DNA of 64,000 bases from Ureibacillus xyleni (GCF_900217795.1 NZ_OBMQ01000001.1:363011-427010); one strand, 5' to 3'; counted from the stretch's first letter, positions 37,625 through 47,252 are shown. The notes: generated by a model not told the origin, from the letters alone. Numbers and translations are program-made.

Positions 37625-39433
37625 ATGGCGAAAAAGTTATTAAATCGTGAAGAAGTACCAGTGGAGTTAACATGGGACTTAGAAGGAATTTTCTCATCAG
37701 ACGCTGCGTGGGAAGAAGAATTTAAAGAAATTGAAAAGCTAATACCTGAGGGTGAAAAATTTAAAGGTACTGTAGTTGGAAATGCAAAAAATTTATTTGA
37801 TACACTTCAATTTAGTGATGAATTATCTAAACGCTTTGGGAAGCTTTACGTATATAGCCATTTAAAACACGATCAAGATACTACAAATAGTAAATACCAG
37901 GGAATGGATGCAAGAGTCCGCTCTTTAGGCGCAAAATTATCAGCTGCTTGGTCATTTATCACACCAGAGATTTTATCAATTGAGGAAGAAAAGATTCAAT
38001 CCTATTTAGAAGAATATGAACCGCTTCAATTATATACACAAATGTTAAAAGAATTGAATTTAAAACGCCCCCATGTTCTATCTGCAGAACAAGAACAATT
38101 ACTAGCACAGTTTACAGAAGTAACATCTGCTTCCAGTGGTACATTTAGTGCTTTAAATAATGCAGATTTAGAGTTTCCTCTTATTAAAAACGACGAAGGG
38201 GAAGAAGTGCAATTAACCCATGGAAATTATATTACGTTTTTAGAAAGCGATAATCGCCAAGTGCGGGAAGAGGCTTTTAAGGCAATGTACGACACATATG
38301 GTAAATTTAAAAATACGTTTGCATCGACATTATCTGGTAATGTTAAATCACATAATGTAAGTGCTCGTATTCGAAAATTTGATTCAGCAAGACATCGTGC
38401 ATTAAGCAATAACACGATTCCTGAAAAAGTTTACGATCAGTTAATTTCAACTATTCATGAATTTTTACCTGTTTTACACCGTTATATTGCCCTTAGAAAA
38501 CAAGTATTAGGTGTGGAAGAACTTCATATGTATGACCTATTCACACCATTAGTAAAAGAAGTGAAAATTGATATGCCTTATGAAAAAGCGAAGGATATTA
38601 TGGTTAAAAGCTTTGCTCCATTAGGCGAAGAATACCAATCCATCGTTCAAAAAGGATTAGACAGCCGTTGGGTAGATGTTCTTGAAAACAAGGGGAAAAG
38701 AAGTGGGGCCTACTCATCAGGAACGTATGGTACGAACCCATATGTTTTAATGAACTGGCAAAATAACATTAATAATCTTTTTACGTTGGCACATGAATTT
38801 GGTCATAGTATGCATAGTTATTATACACGTCAAAATCAGCTCTATCCTTACGCAGACTACTCCATTTTTGTTGCGGAAGTGGCTTCAACTTGTAATGAGG
38901 AACTGTTATTTGACTACTTATTAAAAACAACTGAGGACTCACAGCAAAAAATTTATTTACTAAATCATTGGTTAGATGGATTCAGAAGTACTGTTTTCAG
39001 ACAAACAATGTTTGCAGAGTTTGAGCACCTTATTCATGAAAAAGATGCAAACGGGGAAGCGTTAACTGCAGAAAGTTTAACTGAAATCTACTATGATTTA
39101 AATAAACAATATTTTGGTGAAGAAATGACAGTAGATGAAGAGATTGGACTCGAGTGGGCACGAATTCCACACTTCTACTACAATTATTATGTGTATCAGT
39201 ATGCAACGGGGCAAAGTGCAGCAACCGCTCTGAGCAAACAGATTTTAGAAGAAGGTCAACCGGCAGTGGATCGTTATATAAATCATTTCTTAAAAGCTGG
39301 CTGTTCTGATTTCCCAATTGAAGTTCTAAAAGCTGCAGGGGTGGATATGGAATCTCCAACGCCAATAAGAGAAGCGTGTAAAGTATTTGAACAAAAGTTA
39401 ATTGAACTTGAATCGTTATTATTAAATAAATAA
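37625..39433 (+). CDS. pepF: PepF, oligoendopeptidase F (family M3)
   Basis: The protein has 602 residues from ATG 37625, which has GGAGG nine bases upstream. The zinc site is HEFGH (LAHEFGHSMHS, about residues 388-392), with the downstream Glu in a VAEVASTCNE segment. PepF cuts oligopeptides of about 7-17 residues in the cytoplasm. It follows coiA closely, and the roxS RNA gene lies downstream, as in Staphylococcus aureus and B. subtilis. Confidence 0.95.
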   Translation: MAKKLLNREEVPVELTWDLEGIFSSDAAWEEEFKEIEKLIPEGEKFKGTVVGNAKNLFDTLQFSDELSKRFGKLYVYSHLKHDQDTTNSKYQGMDARVRSLGAKLSAAWSFITPEILSIEEEKIQSYLEEYEPLQLYTQMLKELNLKRPHVLSAEQEQLLAQFTEVTSASSGTFSALNNADLEFPLIKNDEGEEVQLTHGNYITFLESDNRQVREEAFKAMYDTYGKFKNTFASTLSGNVKSHNVSARIRKFDSARHRALSNNTIPEKVYDQLISTIHEFLPVLHRYIALRKQVLGVEELHMYDLFTPLVKEVKIDMPYEKAKDIMVKSFAPLGEEYQSIVQKGLDSRWVDVLENKGKRSGAYSSGTYGTNPYVLMNWQNNINNLFTLAHEFGHSMHSYYTRQNQLYPYADYSIFVAEVASTCNEELLFDYLLKTTEDSQQKIYLLNHWLDGFRSTVFRQTMFAEFEHLIHEKDANGEALTAESLTEIYYDLNKQYFGEEMTVDEEIGLEWARIPHFYYNYYVYQYATGQSAATALSKQILEEGQPAVDRYINHFLKAGCSDFPIEVLKAAGVDMESPTPIREACKVFEQKLIELESLLLNK

Positions 39434-39440
39434 AAAGAAG

Positions 39441-39483
39441 AACGATGTGAAGGTGTTCATCATTGCCTTACATCGTTTTTTTA
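39441..39483 (+). terminator. Intrinsic terminator after pepF
   Basis: AACGATGT-GAAGG pairs with an imperfect mirror arm ending ACATCGTT, followed by TTTTTT. Confidence 0.8.
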
Positions 39484-39628
39484 AATTTGCAATACTAATA
39501 ATATTTATATAATTCAAAATAACAATTTTTATTATTATATAACAGTTTTGAAACTACGAAAAAATGAGTACAACCTGTTATAATCCTAGTAATACCAACG
39601 TTTATGAAAACGGTTACTATATGACGAA

Positions 39629-39700
39629 TTTGTGAAAGGTATCTAGTTTCATTGCATCGATTATTATTCTATGATAAATTAAATACGTGAAATAAATCAC
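39629..39700 (+). promoter_or_regulatory. roxS promoter region with ResD-like and Rex-like sites
   Basis: TTTGTGAAA at 39629-39637 fits a ResD half-site. It is followed by TTGCAT (39652-39657) and TAAATT (39675-39680), 17 bases apart. GTGA-AATAAA-TCAC at 39687-39700 falls on the expected start point and fits the core of a Rex operator; Fnr sites have a similar core. In B. subtilis roxS is activated by ResD and repressed by Rex. Confidence 0.7.
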
Positions 39701-39800
39701 ATAACAAACATACACCCCTTTGTTTGAACGTGAACATTTCTCCCATCCCCTTTGTGAAAAGAGACGTCTATTCTTGAAAAAGAATTGGGCGTCTCTTTTG
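39687..39800 (+). ncRNA. roxS: RoxS/RsaE regulatory small RNA
   Basis: The sequence holds the RsaE hallmarks in order: ATCACATAACAAACATA, a first C-rich motif CCCCTTTGTTTGA, and a second C-rich motif TCTCCCATCCCCTTTG. It ends with a hairpin (AAAGAGACG against CGTCTCTTT, 39757-39799) and T-run. Position between pepF and yjbH is the same as in S. aureus. The C-rich loops pair with Shine-Dalgarno regions of mRNAs for central metabolism and redox enzymes. The exact ends are estimates. No coding frame with a ribosome site is present. Confidence 0.9.
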
Positions 39801-39828
39801 TTATTGTTAGGCAGTGTATTAACTAGCG

Positions 39829-39867
39829 CAAAAAAAGTAGACAATTTCAATTCGAAATTGTCTACTA
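39829..39867 (-). terminator. Terminator of the yjbI-yjbH unit
   Basis: On the minus strand AGTAGACAATTTC pairs perfectly with GAAATTGTCTACT and runs into TTTTTTT. Confidence 0.9.
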
Positions 39868-39904
39868 CTATATTAATAGATATAAAAAATAAGTGCTTAA
39901 TGAA

Positions 39905-40708
39905 TTATTTTCTTCTCCATAGGGTAATTTCTTCGTTTGTCAGGCGATCAAGTTTTTGTTGCAGCATTCGTTTTTTTAGTTCACGTTCTGCATCCTGTTC
40001 TGAGATAGAATATATTTCAGCAACATCTGCTGTCGTTAAGGAATGAAATCTACTAAACAATTCATCTATTGTCGGAAGCGTTTGGCATGTAATTGTGTCA
40101 TTAATCATTTCTTGTAAGATTTGAACATACACCTCATAAGCATACATACCACTTACTTTAAGTCCTTCATCCTCTATACATTCATTGAAGAATACAATAC
40201 TCGGAACTTCATCAACATCCATTTCACGGGTAATGTGTAAGTCGCATTGAAAAGCTCGAGCTGCCTCTTTTGAACCGAAATCATTAATAAATTCATCAAT
40301 GTCAAGATTCGTTTCTTTGGCGATATCAATTAAAACCGCGTAGGACGTAACATCCTTTGTATTTAATAGAGCATGTTCTTGTAATTTAAGTAAATAACGA
40401 CATGAAGCACGTTTCCCTTGTAGTTCAGCTGCTTTTATCGCAATTGACGGGAGGGCAGGATGCGTAATATCCAGTTCTGCACCTGTCATACAACCTTTCG
40501 TACGTCTTAAACTATTTAACGATGCTAATTTTGTACTCAGCACATAGCGCCAAGTAAAATAATGATCGTACTCTAGTTGTAACTTTCTTAGCATTGATTG
40601 CATTTTTAAGGCCTTTTTGCAAAGTGGATCTATAAAAATATATAATTCTATAGGCTTTGTAATGCTAGAAGGTGCGACGGGTTTCGGCAATAATTGGACA
40701 TTATTCAC
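39905..40708 (-). CDS. yjbH: YjbH (SpxH), adaptor for ClpXP degradation of Spx
   Basis: The 267-residue DsbA-like protein begins its domain with ELYIFIDPLC and has the AALAFKAAELQG-like segment SIAIKAAELQGKRAS and a DEGLKVSGMYAYEVY segment, all typical of YjbH. It binds Spx and hands it to ClpXP. The family's CPEC is replaced by Cys30-Lys-Lys-Ala33, so the second cysteine is missing. Its start overlaps the end of the truncated haemoglobin gene by four bases, the same operon as in B. subtilis. Confidence 0.92.
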   Translation of the reverse strand: MNNVQLLPKPVAPSSITKPIELYIFIDPLCKKALKMQSMLRKLQLEYDHYFTWRYVLSTKLASLNSLRRTKGCMTGAELDITHPALPSIAIKAAELQGKRASCRYLLKLQEHALLNTKDVTSYAVLIDIAKETNLDIDEFINDFGSKEAARAFQCDLHITREMDVDEVPSIVFFNECIEDEGLKVSGMYAYEVYVQILQEMINDTITCQTLPTIDELFSRFHSLTTADVAEIYSISEQDAERELKKRMLQQKLDRLTNEEITLWRRK

Positions 40709-41106
40709 TCTAAATCCTCCTCATCTTCATTTGGCGAATTAATCATATGATGAGCAGTCATAACAAGACGTTGATAATATACTTCACGAAATTTCCCTTC
40801 AAGGCCAACCTCATCCATTGCTTCACTCATACATTCAAGCCAAGCTTGAGCACGGTCAGGAGTGATTTTAAAAGGTATATGACGAGCTTTCATCATTGGA
40901 TGTCCGTGTTCCTCTGTATAAAGATTCGGCCCACCTAAATATTGAGTTTGGAATTGTATTTGTTTACGTAGAACTTCAGATAAATCTTCTGGAAAAATCG
41001 GAATTAACAATGGATGCTTCGCAACACGTTTATAAAAAGCGCGAAGGAGCTCAGAAAGTTTTTCAGCACCAATTTCCTCGTAAGGAATCGTATATTTTCG
41101 ATTCAT
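40705..41106 (-). CDS. yjbI: Truncated haemoglobin (group II, YjbI-like)
   Basis: The protein has 133 residues from ATG 41106, with AAAGGAG eight bases upstream. An in-frame extension beyond it lacks a ribosome site. Motifs of group II globins are present: YEEIGAEKLSELLRAFY, FQTQYLGGPNLYTEEHGHPMM and the proximal-histidine helix (KARHIPFKI). Such proteins bind oxygen or nitric oxide and are proposed to protect YjbH or other thiol proteins. It is the first gene of the yjbI-yjbH unit. Confidence 0.93.
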   Translation of the reverse strand: MNRKYTIPYEEIGAEKLSELLRAFYKRVAKHPLLIPIFPEDLSEVLRKQIQFQTQYLGGPNLYTEEHGHPMMKARHIPFKITPDRAQAWLECMSEAMDEVGLEGKFREVYYQRLVMTAHHMINSPNEDEEDLE

Positions 41107-41263
41107 AGCTGCAACTCCTTTACTTCTTTTTGTTATACGTAATGAAATATCCGAGTATTGCATACCCCGTATAGTCGTTACTGTTTTAACACTAGAATGT
41201 GATGTATTTATTCTAACAACGTATTGCTTATTTCTCAAACAAATCGCATATTAGGAATAAATC

Positions 41264-42010
41264 TTAAGCGTTATAGTAGTTTAGTACCTTGTCTACATAA
41301 TTAACTGTTTCCTTAAATGGTGGAATTCCACCATATTTTGAAACATTTCCAGGTCCAGCATTATATGCAGCTAATGCAAGTTCTATATTATTATTGAATT
41401 TATTTAGCATTTGGCTTAAATATTTAGTGCCTCCCATAATATTTTGTTCAGCATCTCTTGAATCATGTACACCAAGATATTTGGCTGTACCAGGCATAAG
41501 TTGCATTAAACCAGTTGCACCAGCTGAACTAACAGCATTTGGATTAAAATTAGATTCAGTTTTTATAACAGCAGCGATTAGCTTTTCTGGTACACCATAC
41601 TTTGCGGAAGCTTTGGTAATTAAATCCGAGTATTTACTTGCCCCTGCAAGGACATCTGAATATCCAGATGTATTTAAGTAGTCTTTATTAATGAAGTTAT
41701 GAAAAACATTATTGTTATCTGTTTCCATTAATGAGTCATAATAAGATTCAGGTATGTAATTTGAAGTTGAATTTAAGTACATTGAAGAAAGATAATTTTG
41801 TGAAGCATTGCTTTGCTCCTGTTGTGAGTAGCTTCCCAAAATATTAGCAGCGTTATTCGTTAAAGAAGAAGGTGTTGAAGACATCATTTCTTCTAGTAGT
41901 TCTGTAAAAATTGAGTTATTGTTCGTTAACGATTGAACGCTTGTTTGTGAATTGCCCATAGATTGTATTGCTTGAATTTCAAGTAACATTTTCATCGATG
42001 AAATATCCAA
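41264..42010 (-). CDS. cwlQ: CwlQ-like lytic transglycosylase (SLT domain)
   Basis: The 248-residue protein has a poorly conserved Ser/Asn-rich N-terminal half and a C-terminal SLT domain: the catalytic Glu in [18 protein letters not shown], and [12 protein letters not shown]. It cleaves peptidoglycan glycan strands. B. subtilis CwlQ (YjbJ) is shorter and is both a muramidase and a transglycosylase. No signal peptide is visible, so the export route is unclear. The start is TTG 42010, or possibly ATG 41995. It begins six bases after yjbK. Confidence 0.87.
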   Translation of the reverse strand: MDISSMKMLLEIQAIQSMGNSQTSVQSLTNNNSIFTELLEEMMSSTPSSLTNNAANILGSYSQQEQSNASQNYLSSMYLNSTSNYIPESYYDSLMETDNNNVFHNFINKDYLNTSGYSDVLAGASKYSDLITKASAKYGVPEKLIAAVIKTESNFNPNAVSSAGATGLMQLMPGTAKYLGVHDSRDAEQNIMGGTKYLSQMLNKFNNNIELALAAYNAGPGNVSKYGGIPPFKETVNYVDKVLNYYNA

Positions 42011-42016
42011 ATACGA

Positions 42017-42595
42017 TCAACCTTTCAACGCTTTCATAAAGCGAGCGATTTTTTTATCTGTAACATGCCTTTTAATTTGTCGGCTTTGTAAAAACTCCAT
42101 AAAAATTTCTTTACCCTCTTTTTCATTACTTGCTTCATATTCTACCTCATAATCGTCACACTGCAAATAGAAAGAATGGTCAAACACAAGGATTCCACCT
42201 TTGTATGGAATTTCCACACGATCTGTTGTTAAAGAGCCAAAAACATTTAATTCATCAATGGGAATAGTTAATTCGATTAATTTTGCTCTAACTTTAGGAG
42301 CTGAAAATTCTTTACCAGCTAACATTAAATCAGCTTGCTTTCTTGTAATTTCATCTGTTGTTTCTAAATGAATATTTGTCGATTTTTTCTCTTTTAACGT
42401 ACAGACAATTTTATTTTTTGTTTCCCTTATACGAAGGCCACTTGATAATTCTTTTAAGGTAAAAGATGGGGTATCGAAATAATGATTTGTTTGGCTAATA
42501 ATATCTTCATCCTTCACTTGAAATTCCTTTAGCAAAAATTCATACTGTTCTTTTGTTAACATATTTTTAAATTCAATCTCTAATTCTTGGCTCAT
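42017..42595 (-). CDS. yjbK: CYTH-domain (triphosphate tunnel) protein YjbK
   Basis: The 192-residue protein opens with the CYTH signature ELEIEFK and has alternating charged strands such as GLRIRETKNKIVCTLKEK and DRVEIPYKGG. CYTH enzymes bind triphosphates in a beta tunnel and hydrolyse or cyclise them. The substrate in this family is not established. It is divergent from yjbL and shares a unit with cwlQ. The genes yjbK to yjbO keep the B. subtilis order. Confidence 0.9.
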   Translation of the reverse strand: MSQELEIEFKNMLTKEQYEFLLKEFQVKDEDIISQTNHYFDTPSFTLKELSSGLRIRETKNKIVCTLKEKKSTNIHLETTDEITRKQADLMLAGKEFSAPKVRAKLIELTIPIDELNVFGSLTTDRVEIPYKGGILVFDHSFYLQCDDYEVEYEASNEKEGKEIFMEFLQSRQIKRHVTDKKIARFMKALKG

Positions 42596-42706
42596 GGATA
42601 CTTTCCTTTCAAAAATGGATTATGTATTTTCCTTCATTCTTTTTCTCGAAATTGTATACTGCTATGTTAAAATATGAAGGAATAGTGTTGAAGGGATGTA
42701 ATTTTA

Positions 42707-43099
42707 ATGCGCAACATTTATAAAATTGACAATTATCAGTATGTACATAATAATCACCACTTTAGTTTAAACGAAAATCAAAAGGAAATACAAATTGTTC
42801 CTGCAGGGCAAATGTTAGCAGATTCTGACCACCTTGCATTGATTTATGTTGTTGAAGAAGGTGGAGAGTTTAGCTATTTACAATTTTCGAGGGAGCTTTG
42901 GTCACATCTAGTTGATATCATGAAATCTAACCAAAATCCATATGTAACGATAAATGGAAAAGCAATTGAATTAATTCATTTCATTGAAGAACTAGAAATG
43001 CTAATTTTCAATATTGAAGGTAACGACAACTATGGTAAAGAATTTGTCGATGCCATTGAAGAAGCGTTTAAGGAAATATTCCAAAAAGACACGTTGTAA
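42707..43099 (+). CDS. yjbL: YjbL-like protein (UPF0738), unknown function
   Basis: The 130-residue, acidic, soluble protein lies between yjbK and yjbM, as in B. subtilis, with a matching length. Recognisable stretches include LALIYVVEEGGEFSYLQF and INGKAIELIHFIEELEMLIFN. ATG 42707 follows GAAGGG. No enzyme motif is evident. Confidence 0.82.
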   Translation: MRNIYKIDNYQYVHNNHHFSLNENQKEIQIVPAGQMLADSDHLALIYVVEEGGEFSYLQFSRELWSHLVDIMKSNQNPYVTINGKAIELIHFIEELEMLIFNIEGNDNYGKEFVDAIEEAFKEIFQKDTL

Positions 43100-43220
43100 T
43101 CATAAAAAACGATACGTGCTTATAAATTGATAAAGTTGCATGGTTGGGTATGCTCCACGAAAGGTGCAACAACGATTTGTTCTTTTACAACAAGTCGTGT
43201 TTTCTAAGGAGGAATTTTCT

Positions 43221-43895
43221 ATGGGACAATGGGACATATTTTTAAGCCCATATAAACAGGCTGTGGATGAACTAAAAATCAAATTAAAAGGAATGCGTTC
43301 TCAATTTGGAATAACTGGAACCACTTCTCCAATCGAGTTTGTTACAGGTAGAGTGAAACCGTTAGCTAGTATATATGATAAAACATTAGAAAAGGGAATA
43401 CCCTTTGAACCTTCTCATCAATTAACAGAAGAGCTTCAAGATATTGCTGGGCTGCGTATTATGTGTCAATTTGTTGATGATATTTCAACAGTAGTCAATT
43501 TAATCCGTCAAAGAGATGATTTGAAAGTAATTGAGGAAAAGGATTATATTACACATAGTAAACCTAGTGGATATCGCTCATACCATATGATTGTTGAATA
43601 CCCTGTCGAAACAATTAACGGGAAAATTGAAGTGTTAGCAGAGATTCAAATTAGGACGCTTGCGATGAATTTTTGGGCTTCCATTGAACATTCCTTAAAT
43701 TATAAATATAAAGGCTTGTTCCCTGAAGAAATAAAAAACCGACTCCAAAGTGCTGCAGAAGCTGCTTTTATATTAGATGAAGAAATGTCTTCTATTCGAA
43801 GTGAAATACAGGAAGCACAAGTATATTTTAGTGAAAATAAAGAAGCATCAAACCCAACGATTCGATCGACAAATGAGGAAAAGGAGCGTGAGTAA
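43221..43895 (+). CDS. yjbM: Small alarmone synthetase YjbM (RelQ/SAS1)
   Basis: The protein has 224 residues from ATG 43221 behind AAGGAGG. An in-frame extension upstream has no ribosome site. The RelA/SpoT synthetase domain is shown by [40 protein letters not shown] and [23 protein letters not shown]. It makes (p)ppGpp without a hydrolase domain. A ten-base-pair hairpin at 43172-43198 lies just before the ribosome site and may affect expression. The NAD kinase gene starts one base after its stop. Confidence 0.95.
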   Translation: MGQWDIFLSPYKQAVDELKIKLKGMRSQFGITGTTSPIEFVTGRVKPLASIYDKTLEKGIPFEPSHQLTEELQDIAGLRIMCQFVDDISTVVNLIRQRDDLKVIEEKDYITHSKPSGYRSYHMIVEYPVETINGKIEVLAEIQIRTLAMNFWASIEHSLNYKYKGLFPEEIKNRLQSAAEAAFILDEEMSSIRSEIQEAQVYFSENKEASNPTIRSTNEEKERE

Positions 43896-43896
43896 T

Positions 43897-44691
43897 TTGA
43901 AGTTCTCGATTCAGTCACGCAGAGATTCTCAATCAAATGAATTGATGGAACTCGCAAAAACGTATTTACAAGATTTCGGCCTAACATTTGATGAAGAGGA
44001 ACCTGAGATTGTTATTTCGATTGGTGGGGACGGGACGCTTTTACATGCTTTCCATCGCCATCTTCATCGATTGCACCAGGTTGCTTTTGTCGGAATCCAC
44101 ACTGGTCATTTAGGGTTTTATGCTGATTGGAAACCTTCAGAACTCGAAAAACTAGTATTATCCATTGCGAAAAAAGAATATAACGTTGTTGAATACCCAT
44201 TATTAGAGGTGCATGTTCAAACTCATAATAGTGAATCAAAAACGTATTTAGCACTTAATGAGGCGACAATTAAATCTCCAGACGTTACGTTAGTGATGGA
44301 TGTAGAATTAAATGGTAATCACTTTGAACGGTTCCGTGGTGACGGCCTTTGTATATCCACGCCATCCGGAAGTACTGCTTATAATAAGGCACTAGGTGGG
44401 GCAATTATCCATCCGACACTACAAGCCTTTCAAATAACAGAAATGGCGTCGATTAATAATCGAGTTTTTAGAACGGTTGGCTCGTCATTAGTATTGCCTG
44501 CCCATCATAATTGTGCATTAATACCTGTGAAAAACCAACAATTTACAATGACGATTGATCACAACCACCTTGTACAAGACGATTTGAAGTCAGTTACTTT
44601 TAATGTAGCGAACGAGAGAGTACGCTTTGCTCGTTTTAGACCTTTTCCATTTTGGGAACGAGTACATGATTCCTTTGTTTCGAACGAATAG
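43897..44691 (+). CDS. nadF: NAD kinase NadF
   Basis: The protein has 264 residues from TTG 43897. This start sits right after the yjbM stop, has AAAGGAG upstream and gives the usual family length. The [13 protein letters not shown] motif, the NEATIK segment and [17 protein letters not shown] are the diagnostic NAD-kinase sequences. It phosphorylates NAD to NADP. The chain yjbM-nadF-yjbO is continuous with very short gaps, so one transcript is expected. Confidence 0.95.
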   Translation: MKFSIQSRRDSQSNELMELAKTYLQDFGLTFDEEEPEIVISIGGDGTLLHAFHRHLHRLHQVAFVGIHTGHLGFYADWKPSELEKLVLSIAKKEYNVVEYPLLEVHVQTHNSESKTYLALNEATIKSPDVTLVMDVELNGNHFERFRGDGLCISTPSGSTAYNKALGGAIIHPTLQAFQITEMASINNRVFRTVGSSLVLPAHHNCALIPVKNQQFTMTIDHNHLVQDDLKSVTFNVANERVRFARFRPFPFWERVHDSFVSNE

Positions 44692-44700
44692 GAGTTACCA

Positions 44701-45603
44701 ATGGATACAAGATTTAAGCTACAGTTTACTGCGAATAAAAATGGTCAACTATTAAGGGATGCAATTAGTCATCAAGGTATTTCAAAGAGGGGATTAACCT
44801 CTATCAAGTATAATGGTGGCAATATATTAGTAAATGGAATTGAAAAAACTGTTCGCCATGTGTTAAATGAAGGCGACGAAATTACAATTATTTTCCCACC
44901 TGAAGAAACAAGTGATGGATTAATTGTAGAACACGGTCATTTATCCGTAGTTTATGAGGATGATGCTCTACTCATTATTGAAAAACCGCCCTTTATGAAT
45001 ACAATCCCATCTCGTGAACATCCTACTGGAAGTGTTGCGAATTTAGTGAGTGGATATTTTTTGCAAAAAGGGATTCATTCGACAGTTCATATTGTAACGA
45101 GGCTAGATCACAATACATCAGGTCTAGTTTGTATTGCAAAACATAGTCACATTCACCATTTAATGGGGTTGCAACAAAAAAGAGGGCAAATTAATAAGCA
45201 ATATGAAGCAATCGTCCATGGTACAGTTGAGTTAGATGAGCAACAAATCATTGCACCAATCGGACGTAGTGAGACAAGTATCATTGAACGGGTTGTGCGA
45301 AGTGACGGTCAATATTCTCATACGGATGCTAAGGTTGTAAAACGAGGTTTTTCGATTGATGGAGAACCGTTAACACATGTTCGATTAAAGCTTCATACCG
45401 GAAGAACTCATCAAATCCGTGTTCATATGGCACATATAGGACATCCGCTAGTGGGGGATGATCTTTATGGAGGAAGTAAAAGGTTATTAAACCGGCAAGC
45501 TCTCCACTGTGTTTTCCTAGAAATGCTCCATCCTCTTACAAATGAAACGCTTGCCTTCTCAAGTGAAATACTTGAACCAATGAAGAAACTTATCAATAAT
45601 TAA
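44701..45603 (+). CDS. yjbO: RluA/RluD-family pseudouridine synthase YjbO
   Basis: The 300-residue protein has an S4-like N-terminal region (SKRGLTSIKYNGGNILVNG) and the catalytic motif RLDHNTSGLVCIAKH, with the essential Asp. GRTHQIRVHMAHIGHPLVGD follows. It converts uridine to pseudouridine in ribosomal or transfer RNA. The target position is not predictable. It ends in a terminator. Confidence 0.93.
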   Translation: MDTRFKLQFTANKNGQLLRDAISHQGISKRGLTSIKYNGGNILVNGIEKTVRHVLNEGDEITIIFPPEETSDGLIVEHGHLSVVYEDDALLIIEKPPFMNTIPSREHPTGSVANLVSGYFLQKGIHSTVHIVTRLDHNTSGLVCIAKHSHIHHLMGLQQKRGQINKQYEAIVHGTVELDEQQIIAPIGRSETSIIERVVRSDGQYSHTDAKVVKRGFSIDGEPLTHVRLKLHTGRTHQIRVHMAHIGHPLVGDDLYGGSKRLLNRQALHCVFLEMLHPLTNETLAFSSEILEPMKKLINN

Positions 45604-45606
45604 AAG

Positions 45607-45643
45607 AGATGTTCGAAAATAACTCGAACATCTTTTTATTTTC
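45607..45643 (+). terminator. Intrinsic terminator after yjbO
   Basis: AGATGTTCG pairs with CGAACATCT around an eight-base loop and is followed by TTTTATTTT. Confidence 0.85.
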
Positions 45644-45835
45644 AGATAAAAATTATGTTATATTTGAAAAATGAAAATGCAGGTTCTTTATGGAAGAACA
45701 AAAATATCACTACCAAGTGTTGTGATGCCTAACGAAGTAAATTATCGAATTTGTAAAAGTATTGTGAACTTAAAAAAAGGTATTTACGAGAATTGTAATT
45801 GCACATATGATGAAGTTTGAGAGGAGGGGACATGC

Positions 45836-47212
45836 ATGGTAGAGCAACGTAAAAATAATCATGAGGATCAGTTTGACGAAGAATTTTTACGACAATTATT
45901 AATAGATGAAGATATCGATTCATTTCGTGAACACTTTTTAGCACTTCATCCGTACGATCAGGCGCAATTTTATGAGAAGGTTGGACCTGATATACGTACC
46001 ACAATCTATCAATTCTTGTCTCCTCAAGAAATGGCTTTAATCTTTGAAGCAATTGAATTAGAAGATGAAGAATATGAGCAATTCTTAAAAGAAATGGATA
46101 CTTCATACGGAGCAGAAATGCTTTCTTATATGTATACAGATGATGCCGTTGACGTGTTAAATGAGCTTGATGAAGAACACCGTGAAAGCTTCCTAGAAAT
46201 GATGGATAGCGAAACTGTCGAAGAGATTAATGAATTGTTAGCTTACGAAGAATATACTGCCGGGGCTATTATGACGACGGAATATGTCTCGATCTTAGAA
46301 AATTCAACGGTTCGTTCAGCAATGACCGTTCTTCGCAATGAAGCGCCAAACGCAGAAACGATTTATTATGTATTCGTCGTGGATGACCAGCATCATTTAA
46401 CTGGAGTTATTTCATTACGTGATTTAATTATTTCAGAGGAAGATACACTAATTCGCGACATTATGAATGATCGTGTTGTGAATGTCAAAGTAACGGATGA
46501 CCAAGAAGAAGTTGCTCAAATTATGAAAGATTATAATTTCTTAGCAATTCCAGTTGTTAATGAACAGCAAGAAATGCAAGGGATTATTACTGTCGATGAT
46601 ATTATCGATGTCATTGATGAAGAGGCTTCTGACGATTATTCAAAATTGGCAGGGGTATCAGATATTGATGATATTGATGGGGGTCCATTTAAAGCGGCAA
46701 CGAAACGTTTACCTTGGTTAATTATGCTTTTATTTTTAGGGATGATTACAGCTTCTTTAATGGCACAATTTGAAGCAACCTTGGACAAAGTAGCATTATT
46801 AGCACTCTTTATTCCGTTAATTTCAGGAACTTCTGGGAATAGTGGAACACAAGCATTAGCCGTTGCTGTCCGTGGTATTGCAACAGGTGAAATACAAGAA
46901 AAAAGCAAAATAAAAATGCTATTCCGTGAAATTATGACAGGGTTAATTACAGGTATTGTATGTGGAATTGTTGTAGTTGCGATAATTTTCTTTTGGAAAC
47001 ATTCATTACTCATTGGGTTATTAGTGGGTGCTGCCATTTGTTGTTCGATTCTCGTTGCAACAATTGCTGGCTCTTTTATTCCATTACTTATTCATAAACT
47101 TGGGGTTGACCCTGCAGTTGCATCTGGACCATTTATTACGACTCTAAATGACGTAACGAGTATTTTAATCTACTTAGGATTGGCTACAACGTTATTAGGA
47201 CAACTGAGTTAG
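45836..47212 (+). CDS. mgtE: MgtE-type magnesium transporter
   Basis: The 458-residue protein has the MgtE layout: an N domain (residues about 20-130), two CBS domains (about 140-260), a plug helix and five membrane helices (about 290-455) with PLISGTSGNSGTQALAVAVRG, the family pore motif. It takes up Mg2+ and is gated by Mg2+ binding to the cytoplasmic part. ATG 45836 follows GAGGAGGGG. I looked for an M-box riboswitch in the 190 bases upstream and saw none. Confidence 0.95.
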   Translation: MVEQRKNNHEDQFDEEFLRQLLIDEDIDSFREHFLALHPYDQAQFYEKVGPDIRTTIYQFLSPQEMALIFEAIELEDEEYEQFLKEMDTSYGAEMLSYMYTDDAVDVLNELDEEHRESFLEMMDSETVEEINELLAYEEYTAGAIMTTEYVSILENSTVRSAMTVLRNEAPNAETIYYVFVVDDQHHLTGVISLRDLIISEEDTLIRDIMNDRVVNVKVTDDQEEVAQIMKDYNFLAIPVVNEQQEMQGIITVDDIIDVIDEEASDDYSKLAGVSDIDDIDGGPFKAATKRLPWLIMLLFLGMITASLMAQFEATLDKVALLALFIPLISGTSGNSGTQALAVAVRGIATGEIQEKSKIKMLFREIMTGLITGIVCGIVVVAIIFFWKHSLLIGLLVGAAICCSILVATIAGSFIPLLIHKLGVDPAVASGPFITTLNDVTSILIYLGLATTLLGQLS

Positions 47213-47224
47213 TTAGGCAATATT

Positions 47225-47252
47225 CACGTATTTTTTCCTTTTGCATATTTTA
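47225..47252 (+). promoter_or_regulatory. Sigma-K-type promoter match before the cotO-like gene
   Basis: CACG at 47225-47228 and CATATTTTA at 47244-47252 fit the mACm and CATAnnnTA elements of mother-cell sigma-K promoters with a 15-base spacer, one shorter than usual. It supports the coat protein call. Confidence 0.45.

Noticed and set aside
39720-40046. A 108-codon plus-strand frame across the roxS end and yjbH.
   Set aside because: It starts inside the RNA, crosses its terminator and is antisense to yjbH.
45644-45835. Search for an M-box (magnesium) riboswitch before mgtE.
   Set aside because: None of the conserved M-box segments could be found in this 190-base leader.
46636-47037. A 133-codon open frame antisense to mgtE.
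   Set aside because: It mirrors the membrane domain of mgtE and shows no family pattern of its own.
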